DNA from: an uncultured Chloroflexota bacterium
GTDB taxonomy: Bacteria; Chloroflexota; Chloroflexia; Thermomicrobiales; UBA6265
Assembly (NCBI GenBank): GCA_937901745.1
Contig: CALGSZ010000002.1
Span: 91,612 to 155,611 of the forward strand
Direction of reading: 5' to 3'
DNA: 64,000 nt
In this document: in pieces, positions 45,313 to 53,300 of the stretch
Numbering within the stretch: the stretch's first letter is position 1
Layout: every line of letters begins with the position of its first letter
Program-made: the position numbers and the translations under genes
Notes under the pieces: model-generated
Told to the model about the DNA's origin: nothing
Database searches by the model: none
Seen by the model: the letters and a program-made list of their open reading frames with translations, nothing else

Positions 45313-45385
45313 AAGACACCCTCCCGGAGCGCGATGGGTGAGATGCGCTCCTCCACAACCGCGCGATCCAGATGAAGCGACGATG

Positions 45386-45406
45386 CTCCGCGGTCGTCCC
45401 GCGGAG
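45386..45406 (-). other. 8-bp GC-rich hairpin upstream of the sigma-like gene
   Basis: CTCCGCGG-TCGTC-CCGCGGAG is a perfect stem-loop 74 bp before the GTG start of the sigma-like gene and 72 bp past the zinc-ribbon stop. No T-run follows on either strand, so an attenuator or processing site is as likely as a terminator. Confidence 0.35.
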
Positions 45407-45477
45407 ACGATGGCGAGCGCTTCAGCGCTGGGAGGCTCTTCGGAGCTTGCAAGGTCGGGGGACGCACCGGTGATCCC

Positions 45478-45738
45478 CTACGTCCGTTCCTCGTCACCCG
45501 CCGCCTCGACGGGGACGGTCAGGACATGCTCGGCGCCGCATTTCGGACAAACCGTCCAGGCCGTGCCCACGATGTGCCAGTAGCGGTCGCGGACCTTGAG
45601 ATTGATCGGTCCGCGCGGCTCATACGTCCCGAGCAAGACGGGCGGCTGTTGACACGCGCACTCCCACCGGAGGACCGTTTCTCCGGCCCGGCTACCGGCA
45701 TCGCGCGGTGCGCGTGAGTCGTTCATCCGCGAAGGCAT
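45478..45738 (-). CDS. small zinc-ribbon-like protein under a LexA-type promoter
   Basis: An 86-residue protein (start ATG 45738; ATG 45726 is the alternative). It contains WECACQQPPVLLGTYEP and TVCPKCGAEHVL, two Cys pairs (CxC and CxxC) about 37 residues apart, as in a rubredoxin- or zinc-ribbon-type knuckle, with RDRYWHIVGTAW between. No family is recognised. The promoter upstream has a LexA-type dyad at its predicted start point, so the gene is likely induced by DNA damage. The product may bind nucleic acid or a repair protein; this is inference. Confidence 0.65.
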   Translation of the reverse strand: MPSRMNDSRAPRDAGSRAGETVLRWECACQQPPVLLGTYEPRGPINLKVRDRYWHIVGTAWTVCPKCGAEHVLTVPVEAAGDEERT

Positions 45739-45762
45739 CCCCTTTCCCCCGAACCCGAATAC

Positions 45763-45811
45763 GAACAAATGTTCTAATTGGGATTCTACGTCCGGTTGCG
45801 AACGCTGTCAA
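45763..45811 (-). promoter_or_regulatory. sigma-70 promoter with LexA-type box
   Basis: On the minus strand TTGACA (45806-45811), a 17-bp spacer and TAGAAT (45783-45788) form a near-consensus promoter with start near 45776. The dyad GAAC-AAAT-GTTC at 45763-45774 directly follows the start, matching the core GAACN4GTTC of Gram-positive-type LexA boxes. Binding there would block initiation. Confidence 0.65.
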
Positions 45812-45936
45812 CCCGCTGGGCTCCGTGGCACCTTGCGAACGCTGTCTGATGCTGGTGGGAATCCAGCGATATCATCTCGTGGTAGGAGTGGCTACCGGCG
45901 AGCGCGGATGGCGGATCGCCCTTGCACGGGCCAGAT

Positions 45937-45965
45937 TTGACATAAATACTGATACCTGCTAGACT
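45937..45965 (+). promoter_or_regulatory. promoter of the initiator tRNA
   Basis: TTGACA at 45937-45942, a 17-bp spacer and TAGACT at 45960-45965. The standard distance puts the transcription start at 45972, exactly the first nucleotide of the mature tRNA. Confidence 0.75.
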
Positions 45966-45971
45966 CATGGC

Positions 45972-46046
45972 AGCGGTGTGGAGCAGTGGTAGCTCGGTGG
46001 GCTCATAACCCACAGGTCGCAGGTTCGAATCCTGCCACCGCCACCA
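45972..46046 (+). tRNA. tRNA-fMet (initiator), anticodon CAT
   Basis: A complete 75-nt cloverleaf with encoded CCA. Initiator hallmarks are all present: no Watson-Crick pair at 1-72 (A1 opposite C72, where most bacteria have C1-A72), A11-U24 in the D stem, and three consecutive G-C pairs at the bottom of the anticodon stem (GTGGG/CCCAC) around CTCATAA. A promoter ends six bases before it and a terminator follows at once, so it is a single-gene unit. The IF-1 gene lies less than 1 kb downstream on the same strand. Confidence 0.95.
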
Positions 46047-46049
46047 AAG

Positions 46050-46090
46050 CACGGCCCGTTCGGCGAGTGCCCGGCGGGCCGTGTTTCGTT
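46050..46090 (+). terminator. terminator of the initiator tRNA
   Basis: CACGGCCCG (46050-46058) pairs perfectly with CGGGCCGTG (46075-46083), followed by TTTCGTT. It starts three bases after the CCA end. Confidence 0.8.
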
Positions 46091-46424
46091 CTCCACCTAT
46101 CCGGGTGACGACGCGATGGCCGTGACCGGCTGCCGTGCTGGCGGAATGCTGGATTCCGGCGGCCACTGCTGGACAGAACGTGGTAGGATGGAGTTGCACC
46201 CGGGCCAGGGGATTCCCTGACCGGCTTTCCACGATCGGTGGGTGTACCGGCGTCCAATGACGTCGTCGCCGTCGTGTCGGCCCGTTGGCGTGGCGTTAGG
46301 TTAGCCACGGCGGGCAACGAGCGGGAGCGATGTTCTGGACGCCTTGGCCTTCCCTCATCGTTTTCCCTGATTCGACACTGGCGCTTACCCAACCGATTCG
46401 CGTGTTCGAGCGAGGGTGGCGCCG
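46091..46424. other. 334-bp gap after the tRNA
   Basis: No gene with a ribosome-binding site or protein-like composition is visible between the tRNA terminator and the hypothetical gene at 46425. No clear promoter was identified either, although the downstream genes need one. Confidence 0.4.
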
Positions 46425-46895
46425 ATGAGCGGCCAGGGCTTCGAGATCGTCGAGTCTCGCGTTCCGCAGGGACTCGGATTCCTGATGCGATCGCGCGCTT
46501 CGGGGGCGCTGTTCCGCATCTCGCCGATGCGCGATCCGGATCAACCCCGGTTCTGGTGCCTGCGCATCGACCGGTGTCTGCGGTCCGGCATCGTTGATCC
46601 CGCGGCGCCGTCGTGTGTCGCGGAAGGACAGCTCACGAGGGATGCCCTGATCCGCGTGCTCGCGGAGCTTCGGACGGGCATCGATGCGTGGCTGGACCGG
46701 GAGGAGTGCCGGGCTCTGCGGCAGTGGCTCGATCGTCAGGCGGCACTTGCCGGGACCGTGGCGCGGGAGCCAGCTCACCCGGATCTGCCGAAGCGGCAGC
46801 TGGTTCCCCTGGCGACGGAGCGAGCGGAGCCAGGCAGCGCCGACGTTGCGCCACTGATTTCCCCGTCCGCGCAGGCCGAGACGCCCTCGACCTGA
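46425..46895 (+). CDS. hypothetical protein upstream of infA
   Basis: A 156-residue protein of unknown function. The first about 105 residues read as a compact domain (FEIVESRVPQGLGFLMRS, FRISPMRDPDQPRFWCLRID, then helices LIRVLAELRTGIDAWLDREE and LRQWLDRQAAL). The last 45 residues are Pro/Glu/Ala-rich and probably unstructured. The start ATG 46425 has GAGGGTGG upstream. It ends 27 bp before the IF-1 gene and is probably co-transcribed with it. I do not recognise a family. Confidence 0.6.
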   Translation: MSGQGFEIVESRVPQGLGFLMRSRASGALFRISPMRDPDQPRFWCLRIDRCLRSGIVDPAAPSCVAEGQLTRDALIRVLAELRTGIDAWLDREECRALRQWLDRQAALAGTVAREPAHPDLPKRQLVPLATERAEPGSADVAPLISPSAQAETPST

Positions 46896-46922
46896 GCGGG
46901 AAAGACTTTACGGAGGTGTTCA

Positions 46923-47219
46923 TTGCGAAAGAAGACGACATACAAGAAGCCGTCGCGACCAGCGCGACCGGCCACGACGCAGACCGAGGAGCGACCTCGC
47001 CGGCAGAACCCGGAGGCTCTGGCCTTCGAGGGGCGCGTCGTCGAGGCCTTGCCGGACGCGATGTTCACGGTTGAGCTCGAGAACGGGCACAGCGTCCTGG
47101 GACACCTTGCCGGGAAGATGCGCAAGCACTACATTCGCGTTCTCCCTGGCGATCGCGTCACCGTCGAACTGTCCCCGTACGATCTCACGCGTGGCCGGAT
47201 CATCTTCCGCCATCGGTAA
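46923..47219 (+). CDS. infA: translation initiation factor IF-1 with N-terminal extension
   Basis: A 98-residue protein. From about residue 32 on it is a clear IF-1 OB domain: EGRVVEALPDAMFTVELENG, GHLAGKMRKHYIRVLPGDRV and VELSPYDLTRGRIIFRHR. IF-1 is usually about 72 residues; here an Arg/Lys/Pro-rich tail of about 30 residues precedes it. The start is TTG 46923, selected because CGGAGGTG stands at ideal spacing and no ATG is nearer. IF-1 binds the ribosomal A site during initiation. Usually infA lies with ribosomal protein genes; here it lies near the initiator tRNA. Confidence 0.92.
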   Translation: MRKKTTYKKPSRPARPATTQTEERPRRQNPEALAFEGRVVEALPDAMFTVELENGHSVLGHLAGKMRKHYIRVLPGDRVTVELSPYDLTRGRIIFRHR

Positions 47220-47392
47220 TGCGGCATGCGTCTTGCGGAGGTAGGCAAAGATCGCATGCCGACGCGAGATGACCGTCGCGTAACGATCCCGCGTCGCGCA
47301 AGCGATGCGGACTTCATTTAGTGCTCGATCGCATGGGCGCGAGCATACATCGGCCACGGACCAGACAGGACGCGGCGAAGGAGGAGTACCGG

Positions 47393-47665
47393 ATGTTGCG
47401 AGTCACAGAGCAGGCGTTGGATCTCCTGGAAGAGGTGCGCGACGCGAACGACGCCGCGGAGAATGAGGGGGTCCTCATCTTCGCCGGTCCGCAGGGTGAG
47501 CTGGGCATGGCTCTGTCCGTGCCGGGCGAGTTCGACCAGGTCGTGGAGCGGAACGGGCGCGTCGTTGTCATTGTCGCGGCCGATCTCCAGGAGGCGCTCG
47601 ACGGCATGACGCTCGACATCGTCGAGGGCCAGGACGGCGCCGAGCTGCACTTCCACCGCGCGTAA
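47393..47665 (+). CDS. HesB/IscA-fold-like protein lacking cysteines
   Basis: A 90-residue protein. LRVTEQALDLLEEV at the start and the C-terminal pattern LQEALDGMTLDIVEGQDGAELHF follow the A-type Fe-S carrier fold (compare LxxLDGxTIDYVE in IscA). The three cysteines that bind Fe-S in IscA/HesB are absent, as no Cys occurs at all. It is therefore not a normal Fe-S carrier; a structural or regulatory variant is likely. ATG 47393 has AAGGAGG upstream. The assignment by pattern is tentative. Confidence 0.6.
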   Translation: MLRVTEQALDLLEEVRDANDAAENEGVLIFAGPQGELGMALSVPGEFDQVVERNGRVVVIVAADLQEALDGMTLDIVEGQDGAELHFHRA

Positions 47666-47813
47666 GGGCGGCGCTGGCGGTGGCAGGGACTGCTCGCGCG
47701 ACCGCGCGTCGGCCCTCGCGCATCGTCGCCTCGTCGCCGCCAGCGGAAACGAGTGACATCATGCATCGAGTGCCCGGCCGCCGCGCCGTACTGCTGCCCG
47801 GCGCGATTGTCCG

Positions 47814-48077
47814 ATGAGCGCATACCGAATCGAGCATCGCGTCGGTGGCCAGACGACGGTGGTCGGGCACACGACGGATGTTCATGCCCGCCAAGAGGAG
47901 CTTTCGCGGATAGCGATGAAGCTCGTTGCGGCGGGCGCAACCGGTGAATTAGTCCTCATCGATGAAGAGACGGGGGAGGAGGTCGCGCGCCGATACCTCC
48001 GTGATGATCCCGATGCGCCGGCTCAGCGAATGAGCCGAGATGAGGCGGGAGACGCCGGTCGAACTCCGGCCGATTAG
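47814..48077 (+). CDS. small hypothetical protein
   Basis: An 87-residue protein. SAYRIEHRVGGQTTVVGHTT, LSRIAMKLVAAGATGELVLI and DEETGEEVARRYL suggest an alternating strand-helix-strand domain with an acidic disordered tail (from about residue 63). The ribosome-binding site is poor (CGATTGTCCG precedes the ATG), which lowers confidence. Codon third positions match those of real genes nearby. No family is recognised. Confidence 0.5.
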   Translation: MSAYRIEHRVGGQTTVVGHTTDVHARQEELSRIAMKLVAAGATGELVLIDEETGEEVARRYLRDDPDAPAQRMSRDEAGDAGRTPAD

Positions 48078-48331
48078 CCTAAGGTGACGGGAATTCTCCC
48101 AGGGCGCGGCGCCTCCCGATTTCCCCGAGTGATCCTTCTGGTTCTTCTTCCTTTTTCAATTCAAGTTGAAACGGCCTGACCCGATCGACTGCCTACCAAG
48201 TGGTCTGGGAGTCACCCCGGCACGGGGACGCTCAGTCGCGACTCAGCGCGCGGTAGAGCGGAGATGGTGTTCAGGCTCGCAGGAGGGGACGACGTAGAGG
48301 GCGGCGTCCTCGACCAGCGAAGCCACCGGCT
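48078..48331. other. 254-bp non-coding gap between convergent genes
   Basis: It contains a TTTCAA-TTCAAG-TTGAAA dyad at 48154-48171 preceded by a pyrimidine run, and GGGA-ATTC-TCCC at 48091-48102. Either could be part of a weak terminator; no gene is supported. Confidence 0.3.
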
Positions 48332-49336
48332 CTACGGCTGAAGCAGTTCCTCGACGGTCACCAGCTCCAGTCCCTGTTCCTGCAGCATCTCGATCATCGC
48401 CGGCAGCGCTTCCGCGTCGAGCGATTCGGAGCCGACGTGCATCAAGATGATGTCACCCGGCTGCGCGTTCTCGACGCAGAGGCTGAGGATCTCTTCGACG
48501 GAGGCGCCGTTCCAGCCGAGCGAGTCGCAGCTCCACATGACCGTGATGTAGTAGCCGGCGTCCGCCAAATCCGCGAGGACGGAATCGTCAATGTCGCCAT
48601 AGGGCGGCCGGAAGTACGGCGTCGTGTCGTAGCCGCCGGTGGCCTCGCGGATGACCTGCTCCGTGTCCTCGATCTCCTTGTACCGCTCCTCCGGAGATAG
48701 GACGCCCTCGTCGAAGCCGGCCGTCGAGAAGCCGGTGAAGGACCGGTGACTCCAGGAGTGGTTGAAGATCATGTGGCCTTCTTCGGCCATCCGCGCCACG
48801 AGGTCCTGGTTGTCCGCGGCCCACTGACCGGTGATGCCGAAGCTCGCCTTGACGCCGTATTCAGCGAGCGTGTCGAGGATCTGCTCAGCCTTCCCCCGAT
48901 CCGAGCCCGCGTCGAAGGTCAGCGCGACCTCCGGCCGGCCGCTCGTGCCTCGTTCGTAAATCTGGCTCAGCCCGCTGCCGTCTGGCTCCGGCGGCGAGGG
49001 ACGAGGCGTCGGGCCCACGGTCGGCGTTCGAGTTGCCCGGCGTCGTGGCGTGCTCGCGGCCGATTCTTGCGATTCCTCTGACGCTTCGTCCGTTGATTCC
49101 TCGGGAGTAGCCGGCGCTGGGGATTCGACGGCAACCGTTGGGGTTGGCGTTGCCGTCGCGGTGGCCGTGGGCGTCGGCGTATCGGTGGGAAGTGGGGTCG
49201 GCGTTGGGTTCGAGGCGACGGTCGGCGCGCCGGTCGCGCAGCCGGCGAGGGCGAGGACCGGGAGAAGCAATGCCACGCAGGCCAGCGCCGCCCGGCCCCG
49301 CCATTCGCGCCAGTAGATTCTGAGCCGCGGGATCAC
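48332..49336 (-). CDS. polysaccharide deacetylase lipoprotein (NodB domain)
   Basis: A 334-residue exported enzyme. A signal peptide ends in the lipobox LALAGC, so Lgt (8.7 kb) should lipidate it. A Thr/Pro/Ser/Glu-rich spacer of about 90 residues follows, then the NodB domain: VALTFDAGSDRG (Asp pair), HMIFNHSWSHRSF (zinc His pair), FRPPYGDIDD and DIILMHVGS. All five catalytic motifs are recognisable. It deacetylates N-acetylated sugars in peptidoglycan or exopolysaccharide. The start is taken as GTG 49336, overlapping the MIP18 stop by four bases (GTGA). Confidence 0.88.
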   Translation of the reverse strand: MIPRLRIYWREWRGRAALACVALLLPVLALAGCATGAPTVASNPTPTPLPTDTPTPTATATATPTPTVAVESPAPATPEESTDEASEESQESAASTPRRRATRTPTVGPTPRPSPPEPDGSGLSQIYERGTSGRPEVALTFDAGSDRGKAEQILDTLAEYGVKASFGITGQWAADNQDLVARMAEEGHMIFNHSWSHRSFTGFSTAGFDEGVLSPEERYKEIEDTEQVIREATGGYDTTPYFRPPYGDIDDSVLADLADAGYYITVMWSCDSLGWNGASVEEILSLCVENAQPGDIILMHVGSESLDAEALPAMIEMLQEQGLELVTVEELLQP

Positions 49337-49644
49337 CAGATCCCCAGCTCGTCCTTCGCCTCCTCGCTCATCATCTCCGGCGACCACGGTGGGCTCCAGA
49401 CGAGCTTGACATCAATCTCGCCGATACCGGGCAGGTCCTTCAGCGCGTTTTGCACCTCCTGGACGATGACCGGACCGAGCGGACATCCGAGCGATGTCAA
49501 CGTCATCGTGACGAGGACATCGCCGCTCTCGCTGATTTCAGTGTCGTAAACGAGCCCGAGATCGACGATGTTGATGCCGATCTCTGGGTCGTAGACCGAC
49601 TTCAGTCCCTCTCGGACATCCTCAACCGTAAAGTTCGCCGCCAT
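49333..49644 (-). CDS. MIP18/PaaD-family (DUF59) Fe-S assembly protein
   Basis: A 103-residue protein of the SufT/PaaD/MIP18 type. VREGLKSVYDPEIGINIVDLGLVYD is the family hallmark, with DPEI near residues 18-21, and MTLTSLGCPLG holds the conserved Cys. The end WSPPWSPEMMSEEAKDELG is typical of the short bacterial forms. Members take part in iron-sulfur cluster maturation. ATG 49644 has GGAGAT upstream. The downstream deacetylase is translationally coupled by a GTGA overlap, an unexpected pairing of functions. Confidence 0.9.
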   Translation of the reverse strand: MAANFTVEDVREGLKSVYDPEIGINIVDLGLVYDTEISESGDVLVTMTLTSLGCPLGPVIVQEVQNALKDLPGIGEIDVKLVWSPPWSPEMMSEEAKDELGIW

Positions 49645-49827
49645 AGCGTCTATCTCCATCCGTCCCCGCGCCGCGCTGGCTCTTTCGCTTGTGGACCACG
49701 CGCGGCATCTGGGTCAGATCATGGTCCCGCTTTCAAGTGTACCCGGCAAATGGATGAGGGGCGATAGGCGGAGTGGCGCACTGATGCGCGTCGGGAGGAA
49801 GCGAGTGTGAAGCGAGTCCGGCGACGG

Positions 49828-50130
49828 TCAATAGCGGCGCTCATCGCGTTGGGATGAAGCGGCGTCGCGCCAGGTCGCTTCCTGGATTGTCTCGATGTCG
49901 ACCTCAACCGACCGGCTGACGGTTCGGTTGCGCCGCGTGCTCCACCAGAAGATCAGCGCGGCGATGAACGGCAAGAGCACGAGGATGACGATTGCCATCC
50001 GGATGACCACGCCGACAAGGCCGTGGAACATCCAGCCGAGAAAGAGTCCGCCGACGAGACCAACGATGAGTCCGCAACTCGTCCAGCGGGCGCGCTCTCG
50101 AATCATCGAGGTGGTGGGAATGCGATTCAT
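49828..50130 (-). CDS. small two-helix membrane protein
   Basis: A 100-residue protein of unknown function. A basic N-terminus (about 18 residues) is followed by two hydrophobic segments, LIVGLVGGLFLGWMFHGLVG and IRMAIVILVLLPFIAALIFWW, and a polar C-terminal tail (VEVDIETIQEATWRD). ATG 50130 follows GAGGAG at a somewhat long distance; ATG 50106 is an alternative. It is divergent from recQ, 220 bp away. Confidence 0.6.
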   Translation of the reverse strand: MNRIPTTSMIRERARWTSCGLIVGLVGGLFLGWMFHGLVGVVIRMAIVILVLLPFIAALIFWWSTRRNRTVSRSVEVDIETIQEATWRDAASSQRDERRY

Positions 50131-50283
50131 GATCGGCGGGCTCCTCGGGAACACCTTCCTATATGGAATGGTGACACGCCGCATGCCCATTGGGCAATGA
50201 CGCGCAATGTTTTCCCGCGCGGGAGGACGCTGGCTCGCTGAATCCAGTACGAGCCGCTATCTTTCGCGCACGCCCCCGGTCGC

Positions 50284-50309
50284 ATATACTGAGATCGAAC
50301 AAACGTTCG
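50284..50309 (+). promoter_or_regulatory. recQ promoter -10 with perfect LexA-type box
   Basis: CGAAC-AAAC-GTTCG at 50296-50309 is a perfect 5-4-5 dyad of the Gram-positive LexA type. TATACT at 50284-50289 is a good -10 and places the transcription start at 50296, the first base of the box. The -35 region is weak. This is the same layout as at 45763-45788. Confidence 0.75.
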
Positions 50310-50349
50310 TGTATCTCGCGATCTGAGAGACGCCGGGCGGAGCGAGGTA

Positions 50350-53300
50350 GTGGACGAGGCAGCGGAATCATTAAAGGAAGCAGCCCTGCAAGCGGCCGCG
50401 TTGCCGGCGAGTCTGCAATGGCGGCTCGTGGCCTGGTTGCGCGCGGCTGGTGAGCTCGAATGCGCGACCGTGGCGCTCGATGCAATCGAGGCGCGGCTGG
50501 GCGTCACCGCGAAGGTGCTGGAGGAGCGGGCGCGGCTGGCGTTCGCGGCGGGCGATCGGCAGGCGGCGCGGAGACTGATCGAAGAGCGCGCGCACCGGTT
50601 CCCGTCACTGCCTGCGTGGTTGGCTCTTGCCCGGTGCTACGTGGAGATCGGGAATCTCGCGGACGCGGAAGCGATCGCCCAGCGCTTGGTCCGGGAGGAC
50701 TCGAGCCAGCCATCAGTGTGCCTCCTGGCGGGAGATGTCGCGCGGGCGAATGGCGCCTGGGAGGTCGCGCGTGGGTTCTATCTCTCCGCGCTCGACGCCA
50801 AGCCGGACAATAGTCCGGCGCTGCTGGCGCTGGCGCGGCTCGCGCTCGATGAGGGAGATCGGGAAGCGGCTGCCGCGTTCGCGCGCCGGGCCGCGCGAGC
50901 TGCCGAGGTCGAGTCCTCCGCCGGAATCTGCGCGGCGCTCGCGGAGATTCTCGATCAACTGGGAGCGGGATTGGAGGCCGCGGCCTGGCGCAAGCGGCAG
51001 CAGGCGCTACTGGCGGAACGGACCACGAAGCTCGCTGCCGACGTGCGCGCGGCGCTCGCTTCCTCTTCAGAACGTCGCTCGAAAGAACGCCGAGCGCGGC
51101 GCCAGGAGTTGCCGGAGCCGGAGGCCGAGGATGGGGTTGCGGAAAGCGTGCTCGCGAATGCTGCCTTGCCCGCTCGCAATCTGAGCGATGTGAGCGTCGA
51201 GCCGCGAGTGCTGACGGCGCTGCGGGAGCTATTCGGCTACCGGTCGCTGCGGCCGGGGCAGGCCGAGGTGATCCGGTCGGTGCTGCAGCGGCGCGACACC
51301 CTCGCCTTGATGCCGACCGGCGCCGGCAAGTCTCTGACCTTTCAATTGCCCGCGATGCTGCTGCCGGGGACGACCGTCGTCATCTCGCCGCTCATTGCGC
51401 TGATGAAGGACCAGGTCGAGTCGTTGCCGCCTGCGGTGCGGGAACGGACGGCGACGATCAACAGCGCGCTGAGTTTGGAGGAGCTGCGGGAACGGATCGA
51501 GCAGCTGCGAGGTGGCCAGCTCAAGCTCATCTACATCGCGCCGGAGCGGCTGCGGGACCATCGCTTCTTGGCCGCGTTGCGGGAGGCGGGGACAGCGCTC
51601 GTCGTCATTGACGAGGCGCATTGCATCAGCCTCTGGGGCCACGACTTCCGACCCGATTATCTGGCGATTCCTCGGGCGCTGGCCGAGCTCGGGAATCCGC
51701 CGCTGCTCGCCATCACCGCGACCGCGACGCCGGCGATGGTCAAGGAGATCGGCGCGGGCCTGGGGCGCCAGCTGTCAGTGGTGCGCATCAGCCTGTTCCG
51801 CCCCAATCTTTTCTATGAAGTCCATCGCTTGGCCAACCGTGAGCAGAAGGTCGCGAAAGTCATCGAGATCTGCCGTGCCGAGCGCGGAGCGGGGATCGTC
51901 TACGTCAGCTCCCGCAAAGATGCGGAGTCCATCGCCGGCATTCTGCGCGACAACCGCGTCGCGGCTATTCCCTACCACGCCGGCCTGAGTCCCGAGGTTC
52001 GCACGGCCAATCAGGAGCGCTTCATGCGCGGGCAGGTGCGGGTGGTCGTCGCGACGGTGGCGTTCGGCATGGGCGTGGACAAGGGGGACGTGCGGTTCAT
52101 CGTGCACCTGATTCCACCGGACTCCCTGGAAGCGTACGCGCAGGAGTCGGGCCGCGCTGGACGTGACGGTCGGCCCGCGCGTTGTGTGCTGCTCGTCGCT
52201 CCCGCCGACGAGGCGACGTTGAAGCGGCGAGCCCGCCAGGACGAGCTCGATCTGGACACACTGCGGCGCATCTATACCGGGATCAAGCGCGCGGGGAAGG
52301 GACGGTGGGCGCTGATCGAGCGGCTCCAAGACCTCGTTGGAACGGACGATGACGCTGATGACGAGGTGACACACCGGGTCGCCCTTGCGCTCCTCGAGCA
52401 GGCCGAACTGATCGCCCGCCACCCCGACGCACCCCTCACCTTCACGCTCCGCTGGCGGTCGGATTCGCCGGTGGATGCGGAGCGAACTGATGCGACCTGG
52501 GCGCGATTTCTCGATTGGCTCGGACCAGATGCGGGGCAGCGCGGCGCGGCGGTCGTGCGCACGGACGAGGCCTGCGACGCGCTCGATCTCTCACCAGCGG
52601 ACTTGGTCGCGCTCTGGGAGAGTCAGCCCGATGTCGTCGCGCGCGGCAGTGGGCGCGCGATGTGCTTCGAAGTGCGGGAAGCGGGTCCGGATTCCGCGGC
52701 GCGGCTGAATGAGCTCCTCGCGAAAGCGCGGCGAGATGCCGAACGGCGTATCGCGAGCATGCTGCGCTACGTCAATGACGGACGCTGCCGGCATGTCTTG
52801 CTTGCCGCTCACCTAGGCGAGCGCTTGTCTCCCTGCGGAACGGCGTGCGATGTCTGCACCGGGGCCGCGATCCGGCAGGCGGTATCTGGGTCGGAGACGC
52901 GGTCGCGCCGGGACGCGCTCACCGGGGAGGACGCCCTGACCGTCCTCACCGCCATGCGGACCTTGCCGTTCCCGCTGGGCGTCTCCGGACTAACCAAGCT
53001 TCTCACCGGCTCGGTCGAGAGCCGTATCCGGGCCGACCGCTCTGACGCATTCGGGGCGCTGCGGGACGTGCCAAAGTCGAAAGTCCAGGCGCTGATCGAA
53101 CGGCTCGTCGCGGACGGTTTCCTGGCACGCGACGCACGGCGCGACCTGCCGGTTCTCCAACTGACGGAGAGGGGAGCGCAGGCGACCGCGACTGACCTTG
53201 CCTCCGTTGTCTCAGGCATGGCCCCGCGTGCCACGAGCCGGTCCGCGCCAGCAACACGACAGGTCAGCACTGCCGCTGAGGAGACGGAGCTGTCCGACGC

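Noticed and set aside
45825..45840. TGGCACCTTGC as another -24/-12 motif
   Set aside because: Only one base separates the two halves, not five, so the geometry is wrong.
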